NCBI GenBank assembly: GCA_009777835.1
Contig: WRKZ01000010.1
Span: 1-40,528, forward strand
Reading direction: 5' to 3'
Length of the DNA: 40,528 bases
DNA from: Oscillospiraceae bacterium
GTDB lineage: Bacteria > Bacillota > Clostridia > Oscillospirales > Ruminococcaceae
Within the stretch, counting starts at the first letter, position 1; every line of letters begins with the position of its first letter. The notes under the pieces were generated by a model that was given only the letters and a program-made list of their open reading frames with translations, was not told the origin of the DNA and did not search any database. Of the stretch, positions 25,101 through 31,948 are shown one piece after another. A program made the translations under genes and the position numbers.

Positions 25101-26010
25101 CAGGGGCAATCTGCTCCCACATTCTTCTTACGAAGACTTTGCTTTCCTCAAACGTGACCGTTTTACTGCCGTTAGTAGACGTAACCGAATTGAAAAGCGT
25201 GAACGCACCGCGTTCGGGTCTTCCGACTTCAAACTCTTCATGGTGGGTATTGAGGATTACGTACATATCCTCGGCAATCGCCCAGTCAACGACTTGTTTG
25301 ACCCTTTGCATCCAGTCATCACGGATTTTCCAGTTGTCGTTCACATCGGCAACTTGATACCACGTAACCGGAATCCGTATGGTATCGAACCCCTGCGCTT
25401 TAACTGATTGAATCAACTCGCGCGTAACCACCTGCCCACTCAACCATCTGCTTTCCAGAGTGGAAACGGAGGAAGTAAGGTCAACGCCGTTATGCGCATC
25501 AAAAGTGTTACCGAGATTCCAGCCCACCCTCATTGAAGAGGCGATTTGGTGAGCGGTCAAATCTTTGAAATCCACGGAATTTGCCGAATAAGTAATCTGC
25601 GGCGGCGAAGTCTGCGCCACATCAGGTGCGCAATGTGCGCAATGTCCGTTAGCGGGGTGGGTCATGAAATAACTGTTCATTCCCGCAAGCCGCTTCAAGA
25701 TTTCGAGTGCATCGGCAATCGCCGGGGATGAGCCTTTCGACTGGAATGTCGCGGCTTTCAGCGCACTCAAATTACCATCGATTGAATTGTTCATTTTTGC
25801 CAGATTCTTAAGAATCTCCAACACGTCCGCAATTGCAATTGAGCCGTTACCGTCAACGTCTCCGCAACTGTAGAGGGGCACAGAAGTCGAGCCCGATGCT
25901 GTCGTTGCCAGCATTGTCGGTGCGAATAACGATAACAGAATCGCCGCAATAAGCAGAAGCGAAATCCCTCTCCTGCTCTTGACCCTTTTCTTGATTTTCT
26001 TTTGTTCCAT
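22141..26010 (-). CDS. Secreted double-GH5 cellulase with N-terminal dockerin
   Basis: A 1289-residue modular endoglucanase. Order: signal peptide (1-38); type I-like dockerin (47-113) with a canonical first calcium loop DVDGNGSIAIAD and a degenerate second one; GH5 domain 1 (about 150-530; acid/base Glu319 in LNEP, nucleophile Glu444 in GEWG); Ser/Thr linker with long Ser runs (555-658); two InlB B-repeat-like modules (660-737 and 778-855) with GWYTSQTGG; GH5 domain 2 (868-1255; Glu1043, Glu1173). GWNLGNTFDA in both catalytic domains suggests the GH5_4 type, i.e. beta-1,4-glucan or xyloglucan activity. The two catalytic domains are clearly diverged. The dockerin implies docking onto a cohesin scaffold, which is not in this window. 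Confidence 0.93.
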   Translation of the reverse strand: MEQKKIKKRVKSRRGISLLLIAAILLSLFAPTMLATTASGSTSVPLYSCGDVDGNGSIAIADVLEILKNLAKMNNSIDGNLSALKAATFQSKGSSPAIADALEILKRLAGMNSYFMTHPANGHCAHCAPDVAQTSPPQITYSANSVDFKDLTAHQIASSMRVGWNLGNTFDAHNGVDLTSSVSTLESRWLSGQVVTRELIQSVKAQGFDTIRIPVTWYQVADVNDNWKIRDDWMQRVKQVVDWAIAEDMYVILNTHHEEFEVGRPERGAFTLFNSVTSTNGSKTVTFEESKVFVRRMWEQIAPVFKDYNEKLILETLNEPRGKGSAAEWQGGTQEERDNLNILNQVAVDTIRASGGNNVHRIIMIPTYAAASHRESLNGFVTPNDPLNTVNKFILSVHIYEPNAVTDQGNANELSDIMIDRIDTALNRVELRANALGLPVVIGEWGTVGRVVMSDRAIQAGLYIGGGQYENRSVIGANARGFVTVWWDNGTQGRTGFALFERHAPHNVATITDVFEKQSSAQPIIDAIMKSVWKGAVHERIKVNFNSGGDVTGGTSTTTTSSSPGISNPTTVSSSAFSSSSISANSSSSTSSFSSISSVPSSSGGSTSSSSSNYSSSFSSGPTVSSESSGVPTSSSDSQSSSSSSSSAISSNSSSSGSGVIRFTITLNANGGSGSPASVQTSSGSAPGVITSDITPPTRPGYVFDGWYTSQTGGEKVSYYTSSGTVFTSDTEIWARWISEGDNSTVTSATTTNNTITGTTTSSTSSSSSTATTPSGVARFTITLNANGGTVSPTSVQTSSGTAPGVITSALPTPTRSGHTFNGWYTSQTGGTLVVAGTSSGTVFTSDTEIWARWSENGSGGNLQSVSASQVVSRMGAGWNLGNTFDAYSSGSSSYSNPINGSGWNWLASGNYANMTVTQMETAWLGGSSHAVTRQLIQNVKASGFNTIRIPVTWHKAISGSHTSSSFTIRAEWMTRVKQVVDWAIAEDMYVILNTHHDEYILPFSNSSETNQSRATLTRLWTLIGNEFNDSYGERLIFEVLNEPRVKGHAREWEGGSRAHRQNLNQLNQAAVDAIRATGGNNRYRILMIPTYAASSAPSWANNEGGAFDSFVKPTDTGNTVNKLILSVHAYDPGGWTGISGTGGSWSTSDITTVFNRIQTASNNFGMPVVLGEWGAVARHESATGSGEGTSGTGRAAYARTYTEEATKRGFVTVWWDTGLGGAVNAVEGRWGLFNRQTGALHYNNITNAIMAGTGSNSSAAAVETTTVTTAARAASIVGVAALEQVTAA

Positions 26011-26104
26011 AACAAAAAACCTTTCCTCTCTTTAATTAATAAAATCAAATTTAATCCCGACCTGTTCGCGGCGCAAAACCCCGAACACGTATATAGTTAA
26101 ATCA

Positions 26105-26133
26105 ATTATACCATATTATTTTTGACAAATCAA
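26105..26133 (-). promoter_or_regulatory. Cellulase promoter
   Basis: On the minus strand TTGATT (26128-26133) and TATAAT (26105-26110) are 17 nt apart. The leader of roughly 90 nt contains a small hairpin with GTTCG/CGAAC arms at about 26068-26090. The divergent P-loop ATPase promoter lies about 70 bp away. Confidence 0.7.
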
Positions 26134-26203
26134 TACTATTTTCAGAATTTTTGCGGAAATTTTTATGCAAATCGTACAAAGGCTTTAAACCAAAATGTTA
26201 CGG

Positions 26204-26232
26204 TTGACAAATCGTCGGAATTAAGGTATAAT
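26204..26232 (+). promoter_or_regulatory. Consensus promoter of the P-loop ATPase gene
   Basis: TTGACA (26204-26209) and TATAAT (26227-26232), both perfect, are 17 nt apart. The predicted start point (about 26238-26240) is only 4-6 nt before the ATG at 26244, so the mRNA would be nearly leaderless. Confidence 0.85.
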
Positions 26233-26243
26233 GAATAATCGTT

Positions 26244-26876
26244 ATGAATAATCAACCTAAAATCACGATAATCACAGGGCATTACGGCGCGGGAAAGACT
26301 AATTTCGCCGTGAACCTGGCTTTATTTGCAAGGAAAACCACCGGGGAATCCGTCACCGTGGCTGATTTAGATATAGTCAACCCGTATTTCCGAACAGCCG
26401 ACTTTCGGACGCTTTTCGCCGATACGGGAATACGGCTTGCAGTATCCGACTTTGCGAACTCTGCCCTTGATGTTCCGTCGGTGAATCTCAACATACGCGG
26501 CGAACTCGCCCGCACCGAACGTCTAATCATAGACGTGGGGGGGGATGGTGAGGGTGCGAAGGCATTAGGGCGGTTTGCACCCGAAATAAGCGAAATCGGC
26601 TATGAGATGTACTACGTAATCAACCGATACAGACACTTGACGGCGGAAGACGAGTCGGCGAAAACGGCCGTTGAAATCATGAGGGGAATCGAGAAGGCAA
26701 GCCAACTGAAATGCACGAAGCTCTTCAACAACTCCAACCTGGGGCAGGAAACCACCCCCGAACTCATTCGAGAATCGCAATCCTTCGCGGAAGAAATCGC
26801 TCGAATCACCGAGTTACCCGTTTTTAAACCCGACTTCCCTGTAGAAGTCTATGTAAAACCAATCTGGATTATTTGA
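26244..26876 (+). CDS. MinD/ParA-type (SIMIBI) P-loop ATPase
   Basis: A 210-residue soluble nucleotide-binding protein. Walker A is TGHYGAGKTN (11-20); a Walker A'/switch-like segment ADLDIVNPYFR follows at about 40-50, and LIIDVGGDGEGAKALG (about 94-109) fits Walker B and the next loop. It lacks Cys motifs and a membrane helix. Homologues of this kind sit beside ferredoxin-linked oxidoreductase genes in Clostridia, and here the korDABC genes lie downstream. A role in cofactor or cluster delivery would fit but is inference. There is no ribosome site, and the consensus promoter predicts a nearly leaderless transcript. Confidence 0.85.
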   Translation: MNNQPKITIITGHYGAGKTNFAVNLALFARKTTGESVTVADLDIVNPYFRTADFRTLFADTGIRLAVSDFANSALDVPSVNLNIRGELARTERLIIDVGGDGEGAKALGRFAPEISEIGYEMYYVINRYRHLTAEDESAKTAVEIMRGIEKASQLKCTKLFNNSNLGQETTPELIRESQSFAEEIARITELPVFKPDFPVEVYVKPIWII

Positions 26877-26912
26877 TGTTATAACTTACTTTTATTATAA
26901 GGAGGAGGAATC

Positions 26913-27959
26913 ATGAAAAAGTTAATCGCGACTTTAGTCATCGTTGCCGCTTTAGCGGGAATGAACGGGTGTTCCGACAATCAATCCACCGGCGGAAGCC
27001 AAAACGATACCCCTCGCCGCAATCGGGAGGAATCTACCCAACTAAACGAACAATTCGACGGTGAACTCGTCGAAACGAAATGGTTTTCATTTGCACTCAA
27101 AGACGGGTGGAAGTATAAGCTTAACGAGTACCAAGAAAACTATTGGGGTATCTCCCACGAAAGCTTCGAAGGGGGTATGACCATTTCGAATGCATTTATT
27201 CAAATAATACCGATATTTGATGATAATTTGGGAGACCTCAAACTACCTGAAAATGCAACCCCGAGGGAAACCCTGGAGGCTATGCTTGAATCTTCTCTCG
27301 AATCACTTTTGGATTTTGAGGATTATGACAACATATCGCACGAAATAATAAAACTCGGTAAAACCGATGCCCTCAAAATGACACTACAAAAAGATATCGG
27401 AATATGGGTGTTTTACGCCCTGCTTGACAACTCTAATATGTACTCACTACAGTACACCCTTGAAAACGAAGATAAACATCTGCAGGGCGAAATTGAGGAA
27501 ATATTCGAAACTTTCAGAATCAAGCACGACGCACCACCGATTGCAGATGCTTCGTATATTGAAAACATGAGAGTCTCACGGAGAAATGCCGAAGCTACCT
27601 CGATTTTCATAGTTGTTGCTTCGGTTGCAACGACAATGGATTCACGCAATGAACCCTTCCCGACCAAATCGTTCACGCTTACCTCAGACGGTTCGGGTTG
27701 GAAAATGAGCGGAGAACAATTCGAAATGATTATTGATAAACTGAACCACGACCTTCCGGAATTTGAGGGTCACGCTAAAGTTTTCATTAAAGAAGATGGA
27801 GGATATCCGGTTGCAGTCGTGTTGGTCGAATCCGGCGGGGTTTCTTCTGCGGAATTCAATACCGAGGACAACACTTGGCGCGGCATGGACGAAAACAGAC
27901 CGGGCTACGATTCCGACGGTAACGCGGTAGGGGTTTATCCCGAGTATATAATCTATTAA
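26913..27959 (+). CDS. Putative lipoprotein of unknown function
   Basis: A 348-residue exported protein. The N-terminus (MKKLIATLVIVAALAGMNGC) looks like a lipoprotein signal with Cys20 as the lipid site, although Met at -3 is not the best lipobox residue. A polar linker (21-45) is followed by an alpha/beta region with many aromatic residues and a second region at about 225-348 ending in DSDGNAVGVYPEYIIY. I recognise no enzyme motif. GGAGGAGG precedes the ATG. It is 36 nt after the P-loop ATPase and 28 nt before korD, so it is probably cotranscribed, but its link to the oxidoreductase is unclear. Confidence 0.8.
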   Translation: MKKLIATLVIVAALAGMNGCSDNQSTGGSQNDTPRRNREESTQLNEQFDGELVETKWFSFALKDGWKYKLNEYQENYWGISHESFEGGMTISNAFIQIIPIFDDNLGDLKLPENATPRETLEAMLESSLESLLDFEDYDNISHEIIKLGKTDALKMTLQKDIGIWVFYALLDNSNMYSLQYTLENEDKHLQGEIEEIFETFRIKHDAPPIADASYIENMRVSRRNAEATSIFIVVASVATTMDSRNEPFPTKSFTLTSDGSGWKMSGEQFEMIIDKLNHDLPEFEGHAKVFIKEDGGYPVAVVLVESGGVSSAEFNTEDNTWRGMDENRPGYDSDGNAVGVYPEYIIY

Positions 27960-27987
27960 ATAAATATAGTGAAGGAGATATAAAGCA

Positions 27988-28191
27988 ATGAAATTCAAAA
28001 CGGATTTTGACCGTTGCAAAGGCTGTTCGCTCTGTATATCCGCTTGCCCGAAAGGCATTGTGGCGATTCAGACCGAGCGTCTCAACAAGAACGGTTATTA
28101 CACCGCCGAATGTACGAATCAAGATGCGTGTACCGGCTGCGCACTCTGCGCGACAATGTGCCCGGACTGTGCTATTGAAATAGGAGACTGA
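27988..28191 (+). CDS. korD: 2-oxoacid:ferredoxin oxidoreductase delta subunit (2[4Fe-4S] ferredoxin)
   Basis: A 67-residue protein made almost entirely of two ferredoxin motifs: Cys10-13-16-20 (CKGCSLCISACP) and Cys48-51-54-58 (CTGCALCATMCP), each able to bind one [4Fe-4S] cluster. It moves electrons from the TPP enzyme to external ferredoxin. GAAGGAG lies before the ATG. The alpha, beta and gamma genes follow, but a toxin-antitoxin pair separates them, and the antitoxin start overlaps the korD stop by one base. Confidence 0.92.
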   Translation: MKFKTDFDRCKGCSLCISACPKGIVAIQTERLNKNGYYTAECTNQDACTGCALCATMCPDCAIEIGD

Positions 28192-28466
28192 TGACTATGG
28201 GGAATCCGATATCTGCGAGCATTAACATCAACATTGACAGTGATGTTAAAGACGAAGCTCAAGCCGTGTTTTCGTCCCTGGGCTTTGACATGGCAACGGC
28301 AATCAACATCTTTTTGAGACAAACTATAAAACAACGCTGTATTCCTTTTGAGTTAACCAACGAAACAACGGAAAAATCACCTAAACCGGGGTGCATGACA
28401 GGAAAAATTCACATGTCAGACGATTTCAATGCTCCGTTGGATGACTTTAGGGAGTATATGGAATGA
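28191..28466 (+). CDS. RelB/DinJ-family antitoxin
   Basis: A 91-residue protein with an N-terminal ribbon-helix-helix of the RelB/DinJ type (ASININIDSDVKDEAQAVFSSLGFDMATAINIFLRQTI, residues 7-44), which should bind operator DNA as a dimer. The C-terminal part ending in DDFREYME would wrap the toxin. Its ATG is within TGATG at the korD stop, with AGGAG just upstream; an ATG at 28197 is also possible. Its stop overlaps the toxin ATG by 4 nt. DinJ antitoxins usually pair with YafQ; here the partner is a PIN protein. Confidence 0.88.
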   Translation: MTMGNPISASININIDSDVKDEAQAVFSSLGFDMATAINIFLRQTIKQRCIPFELTNETTEKSPKPGCMTGKIHMSDDFNAPLDDFREYME

Positions 28467-28846
28467 GTTGTATTTTAGACACACATACGGTTCTGTGGTT
28501 TCTCGGAGATGTGGACAAGCTGTCAAGGAAAGCTTATGATGTTATCTTGAATCCAACGAATAAAAAGTATGTAAGCATCGTTTCAGCGTGGGAGATTGCT
28601 ATAAAAATCAGCCTTAACAAACTTGATTTTGAAGGCGGTGTCGGCAATTTCTTTAATAAAGTTGAAGATAACGGTTTCGAACTGCTTCGCATAGACCCAA
28701 AACACATAGGGGAGTTGGAAAAGCTCCCATTCCATCACAGAGACCCGTTTGACCGTCTTCTTATTGCAACGGCGATTTCCGAAAACATTTGCTTAATTAC
28801 AGCGGATACTGCTTTGCGAAAATACAACGCTTCTTGTATTTGGTAA
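28463..28846 (+). CDS. PIN-domain toxin (VapC-like ribonuclease)
   Basis: A 127-residue PIN nuclease. Four acidic residues of the metal site can be placed: Asp6 (LDTHTVLWFL), Glu44 (SAWEIAIK), Asp97 (HRDPFDRLLIATA) and Asp115 (ITADTAL). This pattern matches the VapC-type or Sll0205-like PIN group, whose members cleave RNA such as tRNA or rRNA. It overlaps the antitoxin by 4 nt (ATGA). The pair lies inside the kor operon, where no toxin-antitoxin genes belong, and probably arrived by insertion without breaking transcription. Confidence 0.9.
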   Translation: MSCILDTHTVLWFLGDVDKLSRKAYDVILNPTNKKYVSIVSAWEIAIKISLNKLDFEGGVGNFFNKVEDNGFELLRIDPKHIGELEKLPFHHRDPFDRLLIATAISENICLITADTALRKYNASCIW

Positions 28847-28876
28847 ATCTAAAATAACTGAAAGGATTATGAAAAA

Positions 28877-29938
28877 ATGAGCAAAACTTTAATGAAAGGC
28901 AACGAGGCTTTGGCAGAAGCGGCGATTCGTGCGGGGTGCAAATGCTACTTCGGTTATCCGATTACCCCGCAGAACGAAATCGGTGCGTATATGTCGGAAA
29001 GAATCCGCAAGAACGGCGGCGTGTTCCTGCAAGCGGAATCTGAAATAGGCGCGATTAATATGGTTTACGGGTGTTCCGCTACCGGAACGCGCTGCATGAC
29101 TTCTTCGTCTTCTCCCGGCGTTTCCCTCAAAGCGGAAGGGATTTCTTACTTAGCCGGGGCAGACCTACCCTGCGTAATCGTGAATGTACAAAGGGGCGGT
29201 CCGGGTCTCGGAACGATTCAACCGTCTCAAGCCGACTATTGGCAGACCACCCGCGCAATGGGTCACGGCGATTTGAGACTTCCCGTACTTGCACCGTATT
29301 CGGTGCAGGAAATGGTGGATATGACGGCGGAAGCCTTCAAAATAGCGGAAGAGTTCCGTACACCGGTAATGCTCCTCGCGGACGGACTGTTAGGGCAGAT
29401 GATGGAACCGGTCTCGTTTAACGAAATCGGCGGCGAAAACAAAGATGATGGTCAATCCTCGCCGAATTGGGCAGCGTCGGGTCACAAGAACAAACGCGAA
29501 AAGAACATCATCACGTCGCTTTTCCTTGACCCGATTGAGCTTGAAACGGCAATTAATGAGCGATTTGAGCGGTTTGAAGAACTCCGTGCGAAGTACACCC
29601 GCTCGGAATCTACCAACACCGATGATGCCGATATAATCGTGACTGCATACGGTTCAACGGCACGGGTAATTCAATCGGCTATGGAAATGGCACGAGAAGA
29701 AGGTATAAAAGTCGGAACATTCCGCCCGATTACGCTATCGCCATTCCCGGAGAAAGCGTTGAAGGAAGCCACTAAATCGGCGAAAAAGGTTCTGGTGGTC
29801 GAAATGTCGATGGGTCAGATGGTTGACGATGTCAAATCCGCACTCGAATACAAACTGCCGGTCGAATTTTTCGGAAGACAAGGCGGATTCGTACCCGGCC
29901 CGCAGGAAATTCTTGAAGTAATCAGGAGGATGAAGTAA
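28877..29938 (+). CDS. korA: 2-oxoacid:ferredoxin oxidoreductase alpha subunit (KorA/VorB)
   Basis: The 353-residue alpha subunit of a TPP-dependent oxidoreductase that converts a 2-oxoacid and CoA to acyl-CoA, CO2 and reduced ferredoxin. The family features are NEALAEAAIRAGCKCYFGYPITP (9-31), TSSSSPGVSLKAEGISYLAG and VQRGGPGLGTIQPSQADYWQ. The C-terminal part is the transketolase-like domain II. It resembles proteins annotated as 3-methyl-2-oxobutanoate dehydrogenase VorB as well as 2-oxoglutarate KorA; the substrate cannot be fixed from sequence. It is 30 nt after the PIN gene and joins korB through TAATG. Confidence 0.93.
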   Translation: MSKTLMKGNEALAEAAIRAGCKCYFGYPITPQNEIGAYMSERIRKNGGVFLQAESEIGAINMVYGCSATGTRCMTSSSSPGVSLKAEGISYLAGADLPCVIVNVQRGGPGLGTIQPSQADYWQTTRAMGHGDLRLPVLAPYSVQEMVDMTAEAFKIAEEFRTPVMLLADGLLGQMMEPVSFNEIGGENKDDGQSSPNWAASGHKNKREKNIITSLFLDPIELETAINERFERFEELRAKYTRSESTNTDDADIIVTAYGSTARVIQSAMEMAREEGIKVGTFRPITLSPFPEKALKEATKSAKKVLVVEMSMGQMVDDVKSALEYKLPVEFFGRQGGFVPGPQEILEVIRRMK

Positions 29939-30678
29939 TGCCGAAATTCACAAGACCTAACTCATTGACCGACAATCATAATCACTATTGTCCGGGATGT
30001 ACCCACGGAATTATTCATCGGTTGATTGCCGAAATCATGGACGAAATGGACATTCAGGGCGAAACAATAGGGGTCTGCCCGGTCGGATGTGCCGTGCTTG
30101 CGTATGATTACTTCAAATGCGACATGATTCAAGCATCTCACGGACGTGCGCCTGCAGTAGCTACAGGGGTGAAACGCGCAAAACCCGAAAACCTTGTCTT
30201 TACCTATCAAGGGGACGGAGATTTAGCCGCAATCGGGACTGCTGAAATAGTTCATGCGGCGGCACGGGGCGAAAATATCACCACGATTTTCGTCAACAAC
30301 GCAATTTACGGAATGACCGGCGGTCAAATGGCACCCACCACCATGCCGGGACAGAAAACGCAGACTTCGCCTTCCGGGCGAGATACCGCACTTGAAGGGT
30401 TTCCTATTCGAGTATGCGAAATGCTCGCAACACTTGACGGTGTCGCTTTAGCCGAACGTGTCTCGGTTCATGATGCAAAGCACGTCAACGCTACAAAGAA
30501 AGCTATACGAAAAGCGTTCGAAATCCAGAAGAACAAAAAGGGATTCTCAATCATTGAAATCCTTTCAACCTGTCCGACAAACTGGGGATTGACTCCTAAC
30601 AAAGCGGTTGACTGGCTTAAGTCGGACTTGATACCCTACTATCCTTTGGGGGTATATCAAGAAAGGAGCGTTCGGTAA
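29938..30678 (+). CDS. korB: 2-oxoacid:ferredoxin oxidoreductase beta subunit (TPP-binding)
   Basis: The 246-residue subunit carries thiamine diphosphate. The TPP/Mg motif starts at GDGDLAAIG (about 91-99) and continues to VNNAIYGMTGGQ. HYCPGCTHG and VCPVGCAV give two Cys pairs that, with further Cys, can bind the catalytic-chain [4Fe-4S] cluster. AGGAGG lies before the ATG; both ends overlap their neighbours by one base (TAATG). Confidence 0.94.
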   Translation: MPKFTRPNSLTDNHNHYCPGCTHGIIHRLIAEIMDEMDIQGETIGVCPVGCAVLAYDYFKCDMIQASHGRAPAVATGVKRAKPENLVFTYQGDGDLAAIGTAEIVHAAARGENITTIFVNNAIYGMTGGQMAPTTMPGQKTQTSPSGRDTALEGFPIRVCEMLATLDGVALAERVSVHDAKHVNATKKAIRKAFEIQKNKKGFSIIEILSTCPTNWGLTPNKAVDWLKSDLIPYYPLGVYQERSVR

Positions 30679-31214
30679 TGAAAAATCTGAAACAATATCT
30701 AATAGCGGGGTTCGGCGGACAGGGGATTCTGTTTGTGGGGAAACTCCTCGCTAATATCGGACTGATTTCCGACAAGCAGGTTACATGGATGCCTTCCTAC
30801 GGGCCGGCGATGCGCGGCGGGACTTGTAACTGTTCGGTCTGCATAAGCGACTCGTTAATCGGCTCTCCGGTTGTATCGGAGGCAGATGTAGTCATCGCTA
30901 TGAACGGGCCGAGTTACGATAAGTTCATCGGCAGCGTGAAAAAAGGCGGTGCTGCATATATCGACAGCACGTTGGTTGATTCCAAATACGACGGTGACGA
31001 TATTACCGTACATTATGTCCCGGCAACCGAACTGGCGGCAGAGAACGACTTGAAAGGCATGGCGAACATCATCATGCTCGGAAAGCTGATTAAGGAAAGC
31101 GGTCTCGCCGATTCCGAAACCGTAAAAAAGGCGATTGAAGCATCGGTGTCGGCGAAAAAAGCCAACTTGTTAGCCGCAAACCTCCGCGCGATTGAACTGG
31201 GAATGAACTCATGA
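30678..31214 (+). CDS. korC: 2-oxoacid:ferredoxin oxidoreductase gamma subunit
   Basis: A 178-residue gamma subunit with the nucleotide/CoA-like N-terminal loop AGFGGQGILFVGKLLA (9-24) and the conserved MPSYGPAMRGGTCNCSV (40-56). It completes the four-subunit enzyme. A strong bidirectional terminator begins 1 nt after its stop codon and ends the operon. Confidence 0.93.
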   Translation: MKNLKQYLIAGFGGQGILFVGKLLANIGLISDKQVTWMPSYGPAMRGGTCNCSVCISDSLIGSPVVSEADVVIAMNGPSYDKFIGSVKKGGAAYIDSTLVDSKYDGDDITVHYVPATELAAENDLKGMANIIMLGKLIKESGLADSETVKKAIEASVSAKKANLLAANLRAIELGMNS

Positions 31215-31215
31215 A

Positions 31216-31250
31216 ATCAAAAAATCCCCTTTATAAGGGGATTTTTTGAT
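31216..31250. terminator. Bidirectional terminator between korC and the S-component gene
   Basis: Perfect 14-nt arms (ATCAAAAAATCCCC and complement) around TTTATAA. The stem core CCCC/GGGG is followed by T6 on both strands, so it ends both convergent transcripts. Confidence 0.9.
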
Positions 31251-31257
31251 GCAACAA

Positions 31258-31800
31258 TCACGGATTTGTACGCAATGCCTTCTTCAATAGCGGGAATGTT
31301 GTGAATGCAAGTGTGCCGCCGATTAATGCGGTGATTAACTGTGTGAATGAGAATGCCGCCAGTACCGGCGGGGGGAGTTTAGTCCCTATCACGTTGACGA
31401 TGATTACGTGTACGCCGAGGTACAAAGTCCCGAACTTTGCCACCGCCGCAATCACGACCGCTACAGAGCGCATAAGCGCACGTTCGGTGAAGAGCCGGGT
31501 GAGAATCGCCCATGCGGCAACGTAAACGATGTTCCCCAAAGAGATGAACGGTACTAAAATCCAGAATGGCGGCGCAACCCCGAACAGCATGGCTAAAACG
31601 GGTGAAATCGCACCGACACACAACCCGGTCGGGAATGAGCATAGAAGTGTCGAAATCGCGAGGATGAAATTCACCCCGCAACCGGTGATGTATTGATTGC
31701 CGAGTCCGCGGGAAAGTGCCTGCCACCCCACCAGCAAAGCGAGCAGTAACGCAGTCTGTGTGAGCCGCAGAATGCCTTTTTTTGTTTTTGAAGCGTTCAT
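31258..31800 (-). CDS. Probable ECF transporter S component
   Basis: A 180-residue hydrophobic protein with about five to six membrane helices. The N-terminus (LTQTALLLALLVGWQAL) and the segment GCGVNFILAISTLLCSFPTGLCVGAISPVLAMLFG resemble the substrate-binding S subunits of energy-coupling factor vitamin transporters. The ligand is unknown. GGAGG precedes the ATG at 31800. It is divergent from a Crp/Fnr regulator that may control it. No ATPase or T component is nearby, which fits group II ECF systems with a shared module. Confidence 0.7.
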   Translation of the reverse strand: MNASKTKKGILRLTQTALLLALLVGWQALSRGLGNQYITGCGVNFILAISTLLCSFPTGLCVGAISPVLAMLFGVAPPFWILVPFISLGNIVYVAAWAILTRLFTERALMRSVAVVIAAVAKFGTLYLGVHVIIVNVIGTKLPPPVLAAFSFTQLITALIGGTLAFTTFPLLKKALRTNP

Positions 31801-31840
31801 AATAATTTCCTCCTTTTAAAATACGTTGAAAAACTTCTTA

Positions 31841-31869
31841 TTGTATTTCAGCTTTAAGTATAGTATAAT
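31841..31869 (+). promoter_or_regulatory. Promoter of the Crp/Fnr gene
   Basis: TTGTAT (31841-31846) and TATAAT (31864-31869) are 17 nt apart, giving a leader of about 70 nt. Confidence 0.7.
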
Positions 31870-31884
31870 ATTCGTATGATTTAT

Positions 31885-31898
31885 GTTGCCTGTGCAAC
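31885..31898. promoter_or_regulatory. Palindromic site in the Crp/Fnr leader
   Basis: GTTGC-CTGT-GCAAC is a perfect 14-bp inverted repeat about 10 nt after the expected transcription start. Its size and symmetry suit a Crp/Fnr-type dimer, so autoregulation is plausible. Confidence 0.45.
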
Positions 31899-31948
31899 AA
31901 AATTTACGTTTTTTGAGGTTCTTGACGTTTTTGAAAGGAGGGAGTCGG

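Noticed and set aside
22141-26010. Assembly duplication of one GH5 domain
   Set aside because: The two catalytic domains differ across most of their length and by insertions, so they are an old duplication rather than a collapsed or repeated contig.
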